Shown here: one piece after another, positions 34,423 to 43,219 of the stretch | Numbering within the stretch: position 1 is the stretch's first letter | Layout of the letters: each line of letters opens with the position of its first letter | Origin: Flavobacterium indicum GPTSA100-9 = DSM 17447 | Lineage (GTDB): Bacteria > Bacteroidota > Bacteroidia > Flavobacteriales > Flavobacteriaceae | NCBI RefSeq assembly: GCF_000455605.1 | Contig: NC_017025.1 | Location: forward strand, 1,116,001 to 1,180,000 | Reading direction: 5' to 3' | Length of the DNA stretch: 64,000 nucleotides | The notes under the pieces: model-generated | The model's input: only the letters and a program-made list of their open reading frames with translations | The model's database searches: none | What the model was told of the DNA's origin: nothing | Position numbers and translations under genes: made by a program

Positions 34423-35602
34423 GTAGCAAAGAAATTGGATAAAAAACAATGTGAAAGCGGTCGCCTTGAGCACACGACATTCCTGAAGTCATAACAATAT
34501 AGAGTATATAAATCCCGGAAATAGAGATTAATTTATTTCGTGTATTATTAATAAAAAGGTAATACAAACTAAGGCATACCCCGATAATTGTAAAAAAAAT
34601 ATTTTGGAATCGACTTATCCAAATGCCTATCAAATATAAGCTTGATTTGTTATTATTTAAATCTTTTATTGCCATTGATTCGTCAATAGTGTTGTGATAA
34701 ATGTCATCTATATAAGCTTTGATTAAATTAAAAGTATTGTTTTGTATTTGCTCTTTTAAGTCGAGAGTAGCAATTTTTTTTTGGTCAGGATAATCTAAAC
34801 TATAAATGTATAGTGTTCGAGGATTGTCTAATTGATTATAGGGCGTGTTGTTTTTTAAAAGTTCGGCCTTACTTCCTAAATAACTATAATACGTAATAGC
34901 GTCCACATAACTTATAGTGAAGTTGCCAAATTGATATTTAATTCCAGCCATTTGAATACAAATGATGCTCCAACACAGCATTAATGTAAAATTCCAATTG
35001 TTCTTTAGGTTAAAATAGATTTCTTTTCTAAAGAGAAAAATGAAAAATAGGGCTAAAATTTGAATACCGGGTCTAATTAATATACTTAAACTTAACGTAC
35101 TGAGAAAAAGGATAAGAAATGAATATTTCTTTTTAATTTGGTATTGATTTAAAAAATAAAAGCTTAATAAAATAAAAAAAATAAAGATAGTTTCTGAAAG
35201 CATGTGAAATACATTACTAATAATTCCCAATGCTAAAAAGTGAATACAACTTATCCAAAATGCCAATTTATTGTTTAGATAGGAACTTAAGATTTTGTAT
35301 ATTAGAATTCCAGAAAGAATGAAACAAAAATAATTAGTTAAAATATTGAACTGAATCAACTCTTGTTTTGTTGAAGTAAACAAGAATGGGAAACCATGAA
35401 TTGCGGCTAAAACTAATGGTCTTAAATTATGACCTCTCGCATGAAAATACAAACTATCCGCCGCTGAAATATAGCTCTCGGTGTCAGGATAAATAAGGTG
35501 TTGATTGTAAATTTCAAAAGCAAAATAATAGAACAATAGTAACAAAGTTCCAATTAGAACCAGTAAGAATTCAAATTTATTTTTTACTATATATTTTCTC
35601 AT
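34382..35602 (-). CDS. GT-C fold membrane glycosyltransferase (PMT/GT39-like)
   Basis: The product has 406 residues and about 11 membrane segments. The first loop has YPDTESYISAADSLYF, where the Asp is the expected acidic residue of GT-C enzymes that use polyprenyl-phosphate sugars. The rest is hydrophobic and weakly conserved (SILIRPGIQILALFFIFLF). It ends inside the 3' end of the convergent flippase gene. It probably adds a sugar to a lipid-linked or surface glycan; donor and acceptor are unknown. Confidence 0.72.
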   Translation of the reverse strand: MRKYIVKNKFEFLLVLIGTLLLLFYYFAFEIYNQHLIYPDTESYISAADSLYFHARGHNLRPLVLAAIHGFPFLFTSTKQELIQFNILTNYFCFILSGILIYKILSSYLNNKLAFWISCIHFLALGIISNVFHMLSETIFIFFILLSFYFLNQYQIKKKYSFLILFLSTLSLSILIRPGIQILALFFIFLFRKEIYFNLKNNWNFTLMLCWSIICIQMAGIKYQFGNFTISYVDAITYYSYLGSKAELLKNNTPYNQLDNPRTLYIYSLDYPDQKKIATLDLKEQIQNNTFNLIKAYIDDIYHNTIDESMAIKDLNNNKSSLYLIGIWISRFQNIFFTIIGVCLSLYYLFINNTRNKLISISGIYILYIVMTSGMSCAQGDRFHIVFYPISLLLIAFYLKKKKVIS

Positions 35603-35669
35603 TGAACAAATATAATTTTTTAAAGTAATTTATTTAAACTTAATTTGTCCTACCAAAGCAATTAGCCGA

Positions 35670-36380
35670 ATGACATTATCAATTATAATTCCCGTTTATA
35701 ATGAAGCAGCTACTATTTATCAGATTTTAGATAAAATTAGAGCAGTTGTGTTACCCAATCAAATGACTAAAGAAATAATTTTGGTTGATGATGGTTCTTC
35801 TGATCATTCGATTGAAGTTATAGCGGATTACATTCAAATGCATACAAATGAAAATATGCGTTTAATTCGACAAGGCATAAATCAAGGGAAAGGAAAAGCG
35901 TTACGAGTGGGAATACAAGAAGCTACAGGTGATTATATCGTTATACAAGATGCAGATTTAGAATACGACCCTCATGAATATGAAATTTTATTGAAACCTG
36001 TTTTAGAGGGTTATGCAGATGTGGTTTATGGTTCCCGTTTTATGGGTGGTAATGCACATCGAGTTTTGTTTTTTTGGCATACCATTGGAAATAAAATATT
36101 AACTTTTTTATGTAATATGTTTTCCAACTTGAATTTAACAGATATGGAAACTTGTTATAAATTGTTTGATGCAAAAATTTTGAAATCTATAGCTTTAAAA
36201 GAAAACCGCTTTGGTTTTGAACCTGAAGTAACTATTAAAATTGCTCGTGTTCCAAAAATTAGAATTTATGAAGTAGGGATTTCCTATTACGGAAGAACCT
36301 ATGAAGAAGGAAAAAAAATTAATTGGAAAGACGGATTTAGAGCTATCTATTGTATTTTAAAATATGGAATATTTAAATAA
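35670..36380 (+). CDS. Family 2 glycosyltransferase (dolichyl-phosphate mannose synthase-like)
   Basis: The product has 236 residues. GT-A fold motifs: [31 protein letters not shown] (nucleotide-sugar Asp pair), [15 protein letters not shown] (DxD-type) and [14 protein letters not shown]. The absence of C-terminal membrane segments marks it as the soluble type. It likely loads a sugar onto polyprenyl phosphate, which the neighbouring GT-C enzyme could use; that pairing is inference. Confidence 0.87.
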   Translation: MTLSIIIPVYNEAATIYQILDKIRAVVLPNQMTKEIILVDDGSSDHSIEVIADYIQMHTNENMRLIRQGINQGKGKALRVGIQEATGDYIVIQDADLEYDPHEYEILLKPVLEGYADVVYGSRFMGGNAHRVLFFWHTIGNKILTFLCNMFSNLNLTDMETCYKLFDAKILKSIALKENRFGFEPEVTIKIARVPKIRIYEVGISYYGRTYEEGKKINWKDGFRAIYCILKYGIFK

Positions 36381-36394
36381 ATTGCTTTAAAATG

Positions 36395-36429
36395 GAAAAA
36401 CACCGGCTAAAAAAGAACCAGTGTTTTTC
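36395..36429. terminator. Bidirectional terminator between convergent genes
   Basis: GAAAAACAC (36395-36403) pairs with GTGTTTTTC (36421-36429) around a 17-base loop. It lies between the glycosyltransferase stop (36380) and the msrB stop (36455). Confidence 0.65.
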
Positions 36430-36454
36430 GTTACAAACCAGAATTAAAATAATT

Positions 36455-36997
36455 CTATTTTTCAGGTATAAATTTTATGGAGACTGAATTTGTACAATAT
36501 CGCATTCCCGTAGTTTTACTTGGTCCGTCATCAAAAACATGACCTAAATGTCCACCACATTTCGCACACATCACTTCCACACGTTGCATACCATAACTTG
36601 TGTCTTTTTCATAAATTACAGAACCTTTAATGGCAGCATCAAAAGAAGGCCAACCACAGTGCGAATCAAATTTAGTTTCAGAGGTAAATAAGGGATTTTC
36701 ACAAGCAGCACAAACATAATGTCCTTTTTCAAAATGCTTATCGTATTCACCAGTATACGGACGTTCCGTTCCTTTTTCTCTTAAAACAGCATATTCATCT
36801 GCCGATAATTGTTTTTTCCAATCTTCTTCAGATTTTGTAATTTCAAATTTCATAGTTTGAATATCTTTGTTTAAATCACTTTCTTTAAGTGCTTCTGTTT
36901 TAAATGGTTGTTTTGAATTTGATTGTTCTATTTTTTTGGTTTGCGATTCACAAGAGAAAAATGTAAACATCAAACAACTTAACAAAATCTTTTTCAT
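36455..36997 (-). CDS. msrB: Peptide-methionine (R)-S-oxide reductase, lipoprotein form
   Basis: It repairs methionine-R-sulfoxide in proteins. The product has 180 residues. An N-terminal lipoprotein signal (MKKILLSCLMFTFFSC, Cys 16) and a polar linker precede the MsrB domain (from about residue 50). Zinc-binding pairs CAAC and CAKC, the HCGWPSFDAA motif and the catalytic RYCTNSVSI are all present. The signal means it acts in the periplasm or on the outer membrane, protecting envelope proteins. It stands alone between terminators. Confidence 0.93.
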   Translation of the reverse strand: MKKILLSCLMFTFFSCESQTKKIEQSNSKQPFKTEALKESDLNKDIQTMKFEITKSEEDWKKQLSADEYAVLREKGTERPYTGEYDKHFEKGHYVCAACENPLFTSETKFDSHCGWPSFDAAIKGSVIYEKDTSYGMQRVEVMCAKCGGHLGHVFDDGPSKTTGMRYCTNSVSIKFIPEK

Positions 36998-37081
36998 AGC
37001 ATTTGTTTTATTAAAGTTACGAAAAAAATACGTTCATGGTTTTTAACCTTTATTTTTTAGCAAAATTATAACAGTTGTTAA

Positions 37082-37110
37082 TAAAAAAACCACGACTGAA
37101 TCGTGGTTTT
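37082..37110 (-). terminator. Terminator after the transketolase pair
   Basis: Stem AAACCACGA (37087-37095), loop CTGAA, TCGTGGTTT (37101-37109), with T-rich sequence following on the minus strand. Confidence 0.82.
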
Positions 37111-37132
37111 ATTTTTATTTGGCTGAACTAAA

Positions 37133-38086
37133 TTATTTTCTAGTTATAACTTTTTTAGCTTTTTCAATTATTGAAGCACTATTTAAACCATATTTTTCCA
37201 TTAATTGGTCTGGTGTTCCACTTTCTCCAAAACTATCATTTACTGCTACAAATTCTTGAGGTACTAAATGATTAGCAACTAAAGTTCTAGAAACGCTTTC
37301 TCCTAAACCACCAATTATGTTATGTTCTTCAGCAGTTACCACACAACCTGTTTTTTTCACAGATTTTAAAATCGCTTCTTCATCTAAAGGTTTAATAGTG
37401 TGAATGTTGATTACTTCTGCTGAAATGCCTTCTGCTTCTAATTTTTCTGCTGCAATTAAAGCTTCCCAAACTAAATGCCCAGTTGCAATAATAGTCACAT
37501 CTGAACCTTCATTTAATACAATTGCTTTTCCAATTACAAAAGGTTCATCAGCAGGTGTAAAATTAGGTACTACTGGACGACCAAAACGTAAGTAAGCCGG
37601 ACCATGATGATTGGCTAATGCAATTGTAGCCGCTTTTGTTTGGTTGTAATCACAAGTATTAATAACAGTCATACCCGGTAACATTTTCATTAAACCGATG
37701 TCTTCTAAAATTTGATGTGTTGCACCATCTTCACCTAAAGTCAGTCCTGCGTGAGAAGCACATATTTTTACATTTTTATCAGAATAGGCAACAGATTGAC
37801 GAATTTGGTCGTATACTCTTCCAGTTGAAAAGTTGGCAAAAGTACCTGTAAACGGAATTTTGCCACCAATAGTTAATCCGGCTGCAATTCCAATCATGTT
37901 AGCTTCAGCAATTCCAATTTGGAAAAAACGCTCTGGATGATTTTTTTTGAAATCATCAAATTTTAATGAACCAATTAAGTCCGCACAAAGTGCTACTACA
38001 TTTTCATTTTTTTGTCCTAATTCGGTCATTCCAGCACCAAATCCTGAACGTGTATCTTTACTACCTTGATTTTCGTATTTTTTCAT
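37133..38086 (-). CDS. Transketolase, C-terminal subunit
   Basis: The product has 317 residues and holds the pyrimidine-binding and C-terminal domains of transketolase: ENVVALCADLIGSLKFDDF, RFFQIGIAEANMIGIAAGLT (with the Glu that activates thiamine diphosphate), PFTGTFANFS, GEDGATHQILEDIGLM and TAEEHNIIGGLGESVS. It pairs with the N-terminal subunit encoded 48 bases upstream; the split form is common in Bacteroidota. Together they exchange two-carbon units in the pentose phosphate pathway. Confidence 0.93.
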   Translation of the reverse strand: MKKYENQGSKDTRSGFGAGMTELGQKNENVVALCADLIGSLKFDDFKKNHPERFFQIGIAEANMIGIAAGLTIGGKIPFTGTFANFSTGRVYDQIRQSVAYSDKNVKICASHAGLTLGEDGATHQILEDIGLMKMLPGMTVINTCDYNQTKAATIALANHHGPAYLRFGRPVVPNFTPADEPFVIGKAIVLNEGSDVTIIATGHLVWEALIAAEKLEAEGISAEVINIHTIKPLDEEAILKSVKKTGCVVTAEEHNIIGGLGESVSRTLVANHLVPQEFVAVNDSFGESGTPDQLMEKYGLNSASIIEKAKKVITRK

Positions 38087-38134
38087 TTTGTTGTATTGTC
38101 AAAATTAATTAAATAAATTACTTTAATTAATCTA

Positions 38135-38983
38135 TTAATAATCACCTAAAGTTTCTGGATTTTGAGCTAAACCATTTGCTAATTGCTCATCATTTGGAGC
38201 TTTACCATGCCAAGCGTGTGTATGCATCATAAAGTCAACGCCATTACCCATCATTGTATGTAACAAAACGCAAATAGGTTTTTTATTACCGGTTTTTGCT
38301 TTAGCTTCATTCATGCCAGAAATAATTGCTTCAATGTTATTTCCTTCTTTAATTTCTAAAACATCCCAATCAAAAGCTTCAAATTTTGCTTTTAAATTTC
38401 CTAAAGACAATACATCATTAGTAGAACCATCAATTTGTTGGCCATTATAATCTACTACAGCAATTAAATTATCTACATTTTTTGCAGAAGCATACATAAT
38501 CGCTTCCCAGTTTTGACCTTCTTGTAATTCTCCATCACCAGTTAATACATAAACTAAATTAGAATCGTTATTTAACTTTTTAGCCTGAGCTGCTCCAATG
38601 GCTACAGAAAGTCCTTGTCCTAAAGATCCAGAAGCCATACGAATTCCTTCTAATCCTTCATGAGTGGTAGGGTGACCTTGTAATCTTGAATTTAATTTTC
38701 TAAAAGTACTTAATTCTGAAACTGGAAAATAACCACTTCTTGCTAATACACTGTAAAAAACAGGTGAAATATGTCCGTTTGATAAAAAGAAAAGGTCTTC
38801 ATTGATACCATTCATATCAAATCCTTCGTTTCTTTTCATTAAATTTTGGTAAAGAACTACTAAAAATTCAGCACATCCTAGTGAACCTCCTGGGTGACCA
38901 GAATTTACTGCATGTACCATTCTTAAAATATCCCTTCTAACTTGAGTTGTAAAGTCTTCTAAATAAGAAATTTGTTGTGTCAT
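38135..38983 (-). CDS. Transketolase, N-terminal subunit
   Basis: The product has 282 residues, with the thiamine-diphosphate pyrophosphate-binding domain: MVHAVNSGHPGGSLGCAEFL, LFFLSNGHISPVFYSVLA, HPTTHEGLEGIRMASGSLGQ and the GDGELQEGQNWEAIMYAS motif with the metal-binding GDG...N. The His residues of the active site (SGHPGG, HAWHGKAP) are in place. It forms an operon with the C-terminal subunit 48 bases downstream and shares one terminator. Confidence 0.93.
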   Translation of the reverse strand: MTQQISYLEDFTTQVRRDILRMVHAVNSGHPGGSLGCAEFLVVLYQNLMKRNEGFDMNGINEDLFFLSNGHISPVFYSVLARSGYFPVSELSTFRKLNSRLQGHPTTHEGLEGIRMASGSLGQGLSVAIGAAQAKKLNNDSNLVYVLTGDGELQEGQNWEAIMYASAKNVDNLIAVVDYNGQQIDGSTNDVLSLGNLKAKFEAFDWDVLEIKEGNNIEAIISGMNEAKAKTGNKKPICVLLHTMMGNGVDFMMHTHAWHGKAPNDEQLANGLAQNPETLGDY

Positions 38984-39041
38984 AAAAAAAATTTTTGCAA
39001 AAATAATTCGAATTAATTGGAAAAACTAATTTGATTAAAAA

Positions 39042-39902
39042 TTATTTACGGAGTAAAAATGAAAGTAATGCATGGATAACACTTTTATCGCCTAAAATTT
39101 TTCTATGCCCTAATTCATTAGTTATGATTAATTCATGATTTGTTAAATTTTCAGCAATAGCATGTGCTGCATGTACAGGTACATCATAATCTTGGTTGTC
39201 GTGTATAACTAAAATTGGAATGTGTACATCTTTTGCAGCAATATAAGCGGATAAGCTTTCCATTTCAAATTTATATTGACTTTCAAATGATTGTTTCATT
39301 TTTTCTGCAATTGATTTTGGAAGCCCAATTCTATGTACAAACTCATCTAAAATTTCTAACACGCTATTTCCACTTCCAATGATTACACCTTTCTTTATTT
39401 GTAATCCTCTTTTAACGGCATTCAATAAGGCCATAGCTCCTAAAGAATGTGCTATACCAAATTCAAAAGGCCCGAATTTTTTTTCTAATTCTAAGATGCA
39501 CTCAATGAATTCAATCATAATTGTGGTTTTTGAACCTGATTTGCCATGAGCAGGTGCATCAAAGCTTATAGTTGAATAGCCGTTTTCTAATAACTCATCA
39601 GCAATTTTTACCAATTGAGTTCCTCTTCCAGACCAACCATGTATTAAAAGTACCTTTTTGTTTGATTGCCCATATTCATAAACTACGATGTCTTTTTTAA
39701 TGTTTGGAATATGAATTGTTGATTGTATAGAAGCTTCTTCCATGTGAATTTCACGTTTTGGAATGGGATACTTTATAGGTGTAATAAATAATTTTCGAGC
39801 AAATTTTTCTGCTAATGCTGGAGAAATTAAATGTAAAATTTTAGCAATTCTAATTATTGACTTCGGAATTCTAGCATCAATTTGTTTTTTCTTATTGGGC
39901 AT
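39042..39902 (-). CDS. Alpha/beta hydrolase
   Basis: The product has 286 residues with no signal peptide. The fold's motifs are VLLIHGWSGRGTQL (oxyanion HGW), GIAHSLGAMALL with the nucleophile Ser (AHSLG instead of the usual GHSxG), PILVIHDNQDYDVP with the acid, and NELGHRKIL with the catalytic His. The triad looks complete, so an esterase-like activity is likely. The substrate is unknown. It is flanked by unrelated genes and starts about 130 bases from the divergent M48 gene. Confidence 0.83.
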   Translation of the reverse strand: MPNKKKQIDARIPKSIIRIAKILHLISPALAEKFARKLFITPIKYPIPKREIHMEEASIQSTIHIPNIKKDIVVYEYGQSNKKVLLIHGWSGRGTQLVKIADELLENGYSTISFDAPAHGKSGSKTTIMIEFIECILELEKKFGPFEFGIAHSLGAMALLNAVKRGLQIKKGVIIGSGNSVLEILDEFVHRIGLPKSIAEKMKQSFESQYKFEMESLSAYIAAKDVHIPILVIHDNQDYDVPVHAAHAIAENLTNHELIITNELGHRKILGDKSVIHALLSFLLRK

Positions 39903-40001
39903 GATTTTTTTTTGACAAAATTAAGAATTAATGCTAAGTAATTGGTATAAGTTTTGTAAGGATATTTTAAAATTATATAACTATTACAGCTCTAAATGTT
40001 G

Positions 40002-40009
40002 TATATTTG
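40002..40009 (+). promoter_or_regulatory. Probable promoter (-7 box) for the M48 protease gene
   Basis: TATATTTG matches TANNTTTG and lies 26 bases before the ATG at 40036. No clear TTTG is found at the -33 position. Confidence 0.5.
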
Positions 40010-40035
40010 TATCAATAAATTAAAATCTGTTTTCA

Positions 40036-40848
40036 ATGAATAAAGTTTTAAAAATTAGTGCCGCTTTGGGATTATTAGTTGTTGCTTGTGCAAAGAATCC
40101 GTTTACAGGTAAAAATACTATGGCATTAGTGCCAAATAGTCAAATTTTTCCATCTTCTTTTCAGCAATATAGTCAATTTTTGTCTGAAAATAAAGTGATT
40201 ACTGGAACTGCTGATGCTAAACGTATTGAAAATGTTGGAATGAAAATTAAGACTGCAGCAGAACGATATTTAACGGCTAATGGTAATGCTGATTATTTAA
40301 AAGATTATGCTTGGGAATACAAATTAGTTGACAGTAAAGAATTAAATGCTTGGTGTATGCCAGGAGGAAAAATAGTTTTTTACACTGGAATTTTACCCGT
40401 TTGTAAAGATGATGCTGGAATTGCAGCAGTAATGGGACATGAAGTTGCTCACGCATTGGCAAACCATGGTCAACAAAGAATGAGTGCCGGTTTATTACAA
40501 CAATTAGGCGCTGCTGGGACAGCAATTGCAGTAGGAGGGCAAAGTGAACAAACGCAACAGTTAATAATGCAAGCTTATGGTGTTGGTTCTAATGTTGGTG
40601 CTATGTTGCCATTTAGTAGAGCACACGAAAGTGAAGCTGATATGATTGGCTTAACATTAATGGCTATTGCTGGTTATAATCCTGAAAATGCTGTAAAATT
40701 GTGGGAAAGAATGTCGGCAATGGGAAGTAGTTCAACGCCTGAAATTTTGAGTACACATCCTAGTAATGAAACACGTATTAAGGATTTACAAGCTTTAATC
40801 CCTCAAGCTAAAGCTGAAGCTGCAAAATATGGAGTTACATTTAAGTAA
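40036..40848 (+). CDS. M48-family zinc metallopeptidase, lipoprotein
   Basis: The product has 270 residues. A lipoprotein signal (Cys 18 or so in LGLLVVACAKNPF) anchors it to the envelope. The catalytic motif HEVAHALANHG (His about residue 135) gives two zinc ligands and the base, and ESEADMIGL supplies the third ligand. LPFSRAHESEAD and STHPSNETRIKDL are typical of the BepA/YggG-like M48 proteins that clear misfolded outer-membrane proteins. The length is short, with no TPR tail. A terminator follows. Confidence 0.9.
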   Translation: MNKVLKISAALGLLVVACAKNPFTGKNTMALVPNSQIFPSSFQQYSQFLSENKVITGTADAKRIENVGMKIKTAAERYLTANGNADYLKDYAWEYKLVDSKELNAWCMPGGKIVFYTGILPVCKDDAGIAAVMGHEVAHALANHGQQRMSAGLLQQLGAAGTAIAVGGQSEQTQQLIMQAYGVGSNVGAMLPFSRAHESEADMIGLTLMAIAGYNPENAVKLWERMSAMGSSSTPEILSTHPSNETRIKDLQALIPQAKAEAAKYGVTFK

Positions 40849-40872
40849 TTTTTAATAAAAATAGTATATTTG

Positions 40873-40899
40873 AATCCCGATTTCTATCGGGATTTTTTT
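40873..40899 (+). terminator. Terminator after the M48 protease gene
   Basis: Stem AATCCCGAT (40873-40881), loop TTCT, ATCGGGATT (40886-40894), then a T run. A TATATTTG box (40865-40872) overlaps just upstream and might serve the next gene. Confidence 0.82.
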
Positions 40900-40909
40900 A
40901 TTTTACACT

Positions 40910-42202
40910 ATGCAAAAACTTAAAAAAGGAAGTCGTAAACTGCTTAATGCGTGGGCTTTTTATGATTGGGCAAACTCAGTATATGCCTTAGTTATTTCAT
41001 CTTCAATTTTCCCCCTGTTTTTTGGACAATTATTCAGACAAAGTGGTTCCGAAACCATTTCATTCTTTGGTATGGATAAAACTGGAGAAACCATAATTAG
41101 TTATATTACTTCATTTGGATTTTTAATTATTGCTTTTACATCACCTATATTATCAGGAATTGCTGATTATTTAGGAAATAAAAAATTTTTCATGAAGTTC
41201 TTTTGTTATATGGGAAGTATTTCATGTATGTTGTTGTATTTCTTTAATCTAGAATATTTATATTTTGGATTAACGTGTTATGTATTAGCCCTAATAGGTT
41301 TTTGGGGAAGTTTAGTTTTTTATAATTCTTATCTGCCAGATATTGCTTTTCCCGAGCAACAAGATGCTATCAGTGCTAAAGGTTTTAGCATGGGGTATAT
41401 CGGTAGTGTTGTACTACTTGTTATAAATTTAGCTATGGTTATGCTTGCACCAGATACACTGAAAATGCAAATGATGCGTTATTCTTTTTTGATGGTAGGT
41501 ATATGGTGGTTAGGTTTTAGTCAGTACACCTATAACTATTTACCCAATGTATTGACTGGGAAAAAAATGCATAAAGATGTTGTTTTTAAAGGATTTAGAG
41601 AATTAAAAAAAGTTTGGAGTCAAATTAAAACCTTAACACAATTAAAAAGATATTTAGGGGCTTTTTTTATCTATAGTATGGCCGTACAAACAGTGATGAT
41701 TATAGCAGCCTATTTTGGAGAAAAAGAAGTGCAATGGGGTAGTGATTCTGAACGAACAACAGGTTTGATTATCAGTATATTATTAATTCAACTCATTGCA
41801 GTAGTTGGTGCTTTTTTAACTAGTAAAGCGTCAGCTAAATTTGGAAATATTAAAGTTCTAATGGTTATTAATTTTCTTTGGATTTTAATTTGTATCGATG
41901 CTTATTTTGTGGTCACCCCCGTTGATTTTTATATAGCTGCTAGTTTGGTTGGTATTGTAATGGGGGGTATACAGTCTTTATCAAGATCTACGTATTCAAA
42001 ATTAATACCACAAGATGTAGTCGATACCACTTCTTTTTTTAGTTTCTACGATGTGGCAGAAAAAATAGGAATTGTAATTGGTATGTTTACCTACGGTTTT
42101 ATTGCAGATATAACTGGAAAAATGCAAAATGCTATTTTATTCTTAATTGTATTTTTTGCAATAGGATTTTTATTACTCTATCGAATGGATGTAAAAAAAT
42201 AA
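40910..42202 (+). CDS. MFS transporter of the UMF1/Atg22-like family
   Basis: The product has 430 residues with about 12 membrane segments. The start LLNAWAFYDWANSVYALVIS is the signature of UMF1-type transporters; PILSGIADYLGNKKFFMKFF is the MFS loop 2-3 motif, and GGIQSLSRSTYSKLIPQD and FSFYDVAEKIGIVIGMF are further family marks. It acts in the inner membrane; the substrate is unknown. It sits between its upstream terminator and the lipoprotein gene. Confidence 0.85.
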   Translation: MQKLKKGSRKLLNAWAFYDWANSVYALVISSSIFPLFFGQLFRQSGSETISFFGMDKTGETIISYITSFGFLIIAFTSPILSGIADYLGNKKFFMKFFCYMGSISCMLLYFFNLEYLYFGLTCYVLALIGFWGSLVFYNSYLPDIAFPEQQDAISAKGFSMGYIGSVVLLVINLAMVMLAPDTLKMQMMRYSFLMVGIWWLGFSQYTYNYLPNVLTGKKMHKDVVFKGFRELKKVWSQIKTLTQLKRYLGAFFIYSMAVQTVMIIAAYFGEKEVQWGSDSERTTGLIISILLIQLIAVVGAFLTSKASAKFGNIKVLMVINFLWILICIDAYFVVTPVDFYIAASLVGIVMGGIQSLSRSTYSKLIPQDVVDTTSFFSFYDVAEKIGIVIGMFTYGFIADITGKMQNAILFLIVFFAIGFLLLYRMDVKK

Positions 42203-42203
42203 G

Positions 42204-42211
42204 TATATTTG
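42204..42211 (+). promoter_or_regulatory. Probable promoter (-7 box) for the Gly-rich lipoprotein gene
   Basis: TATATTTG, an exact TANNTTTG match, lies immediately after the transporter stop codon and 23 bases before the ATG at 42235. Confidence 0.5.
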
Positions 42212-42234
42212 GCATTCAAAACTTAAATAAAAAA

Positions 42235-43029
42235 ATGAAAAATTTTAAAAATCTAATTTCACTATTTTTAGTAATAGTTTCTTTTTCGTTTATTTCTTGC
42301 GAAAATGAACCTCTAGATTCATCTTTATTAGGGGCTAATTCAACGAATAATAATTCTGGCGGAGGCGGTAATTCTGGCGGAGGTGGTAATTCTGGCGGAG
42401 GCGGAAACACTTCTTCAGGTGATTATTGGCCTGCAGCTCTAAATAATACTTGGTCTTTTTCTACTAATGGGGCGGCTTCTCAACAAATGAAAATTGTTTC
42501 TACTTCTTCACTTAATGGTTACACATATTATAATTTTAATAGTATTTTAGGACAAGGAACTCAAGTTTCTGGAACTGCTGCTATGGGTATGAGAAAAGGT
42601 TCTGGAGATTATTATATTAAAGTATATTCTTCTTCAGCAAATATTGGTGGTGGAATTACAGCCAATCAAAGTGACTTCGAATTTTTAGTATTAAAAGATT
42701 ATTTATCAGTGGGTCAAACTTGGAATGGAAGTTATACGCAAACAACTAGTTATTCTGGAGGTGGTATTTCCTTACCAAGTGCTACCACGAATTCTAATTA
42801 TGTTGGAACAATTTTGGGTACAGGATTAACAGAAATTGTTGATGGTGAAACTTTTACAAATGTAATTAAATTGTCAATTGCTCAAACTGTAGTTATTACA
42901 GGTAATCCAACAGCAACAAATCTTACAACAACCTATTGGTTTGCAAAAAACGTAGGGATAATAAAAAGTGAAACGGTTAATGCTGGAACAACAAGTACAT
43001 CTGTTTTAACAGATTATATTTTGAATTAA
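42235..43029 (+). CDS. Lipoprotein with Gly-Asn/Ser tandem linker
   Basis: The product has 264 residues with a lipobox (VSFSFISCEN, Cys 22). A low-complexity linker follows at about residues 39-60: three copies of SGGGGN encoded by tandem 18-base units at 42355-42408. The remaining 200 residues are Ser/Thr-rich strands (YWPAALNNTWSFSTNG, DYYIKVYSSSANIGGG, VGQTWNGSYTQTTSYSGG, TTYWFAKNVGIIKSETV), a pattern common in Bacteroidota surface lipoproteins of unknown role. The flexible linker suggests the domain is displayed away from the membrane. Confidence 0.78.
   Translation: MKNFKNLISLFLVIVSFSFISCENEPLDSSLLGANSTNNNSGGGGNSGGGGNSGGGGNTSSGDYWPAALNNTWSFSTNGAASQQMKIVSTSSLNGYTYYNFNSILGQGTQVSGTAAMGMRKGSGDYYIKVYSSSANIGGGITANQSDFEFLVLKDYLSVGQTWNGSYTQTTSYSGGGISLPSATTNSNYVGTILGTGLTEIVDGETFTNVIKLSIAQTVVITGNPTATNLTTTYWFAKNVGIIKSETVNAGTTSTSVLTDYILN
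42355..42408 (+). repeat. 18-bp tandem repeat coding SGGGGN
   Basis: Three near-identical copies of AATTCTGGCGGAGGCGGT inside the lipoprotein gene. The copies differ by single synonymous bases. Length changes here would stay in frame. Confidence 0.8.
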
Positions 43030-43053
43030 TCTTTCAATTATAAATTACACAAT

Positions 43054-43086
43054 AAAAAGTCAAACTATTGAGTTTGACTTTTTTTA
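43054..43086 (+). terminator. Terminator after the Gly-rich lipoprotein gene
   Basis: Stem AAAAGTCAAACT (43055-43066), loop ATTG, AGTTTGACTTTT (43071-43082), then more T. Confidence 0.87.
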
Positions 43087-43219
43087 TGGCATAAATCTTG
43101 ACTTATTAATATGTAATTTTTACTTGAAAGGTTGATTTTATTGACTTTAACAGTAATTAACAATTATATTAAGTAACTTTACAAAATTGTATTAATGACA
43201 TAATGACTTATATATTCAC

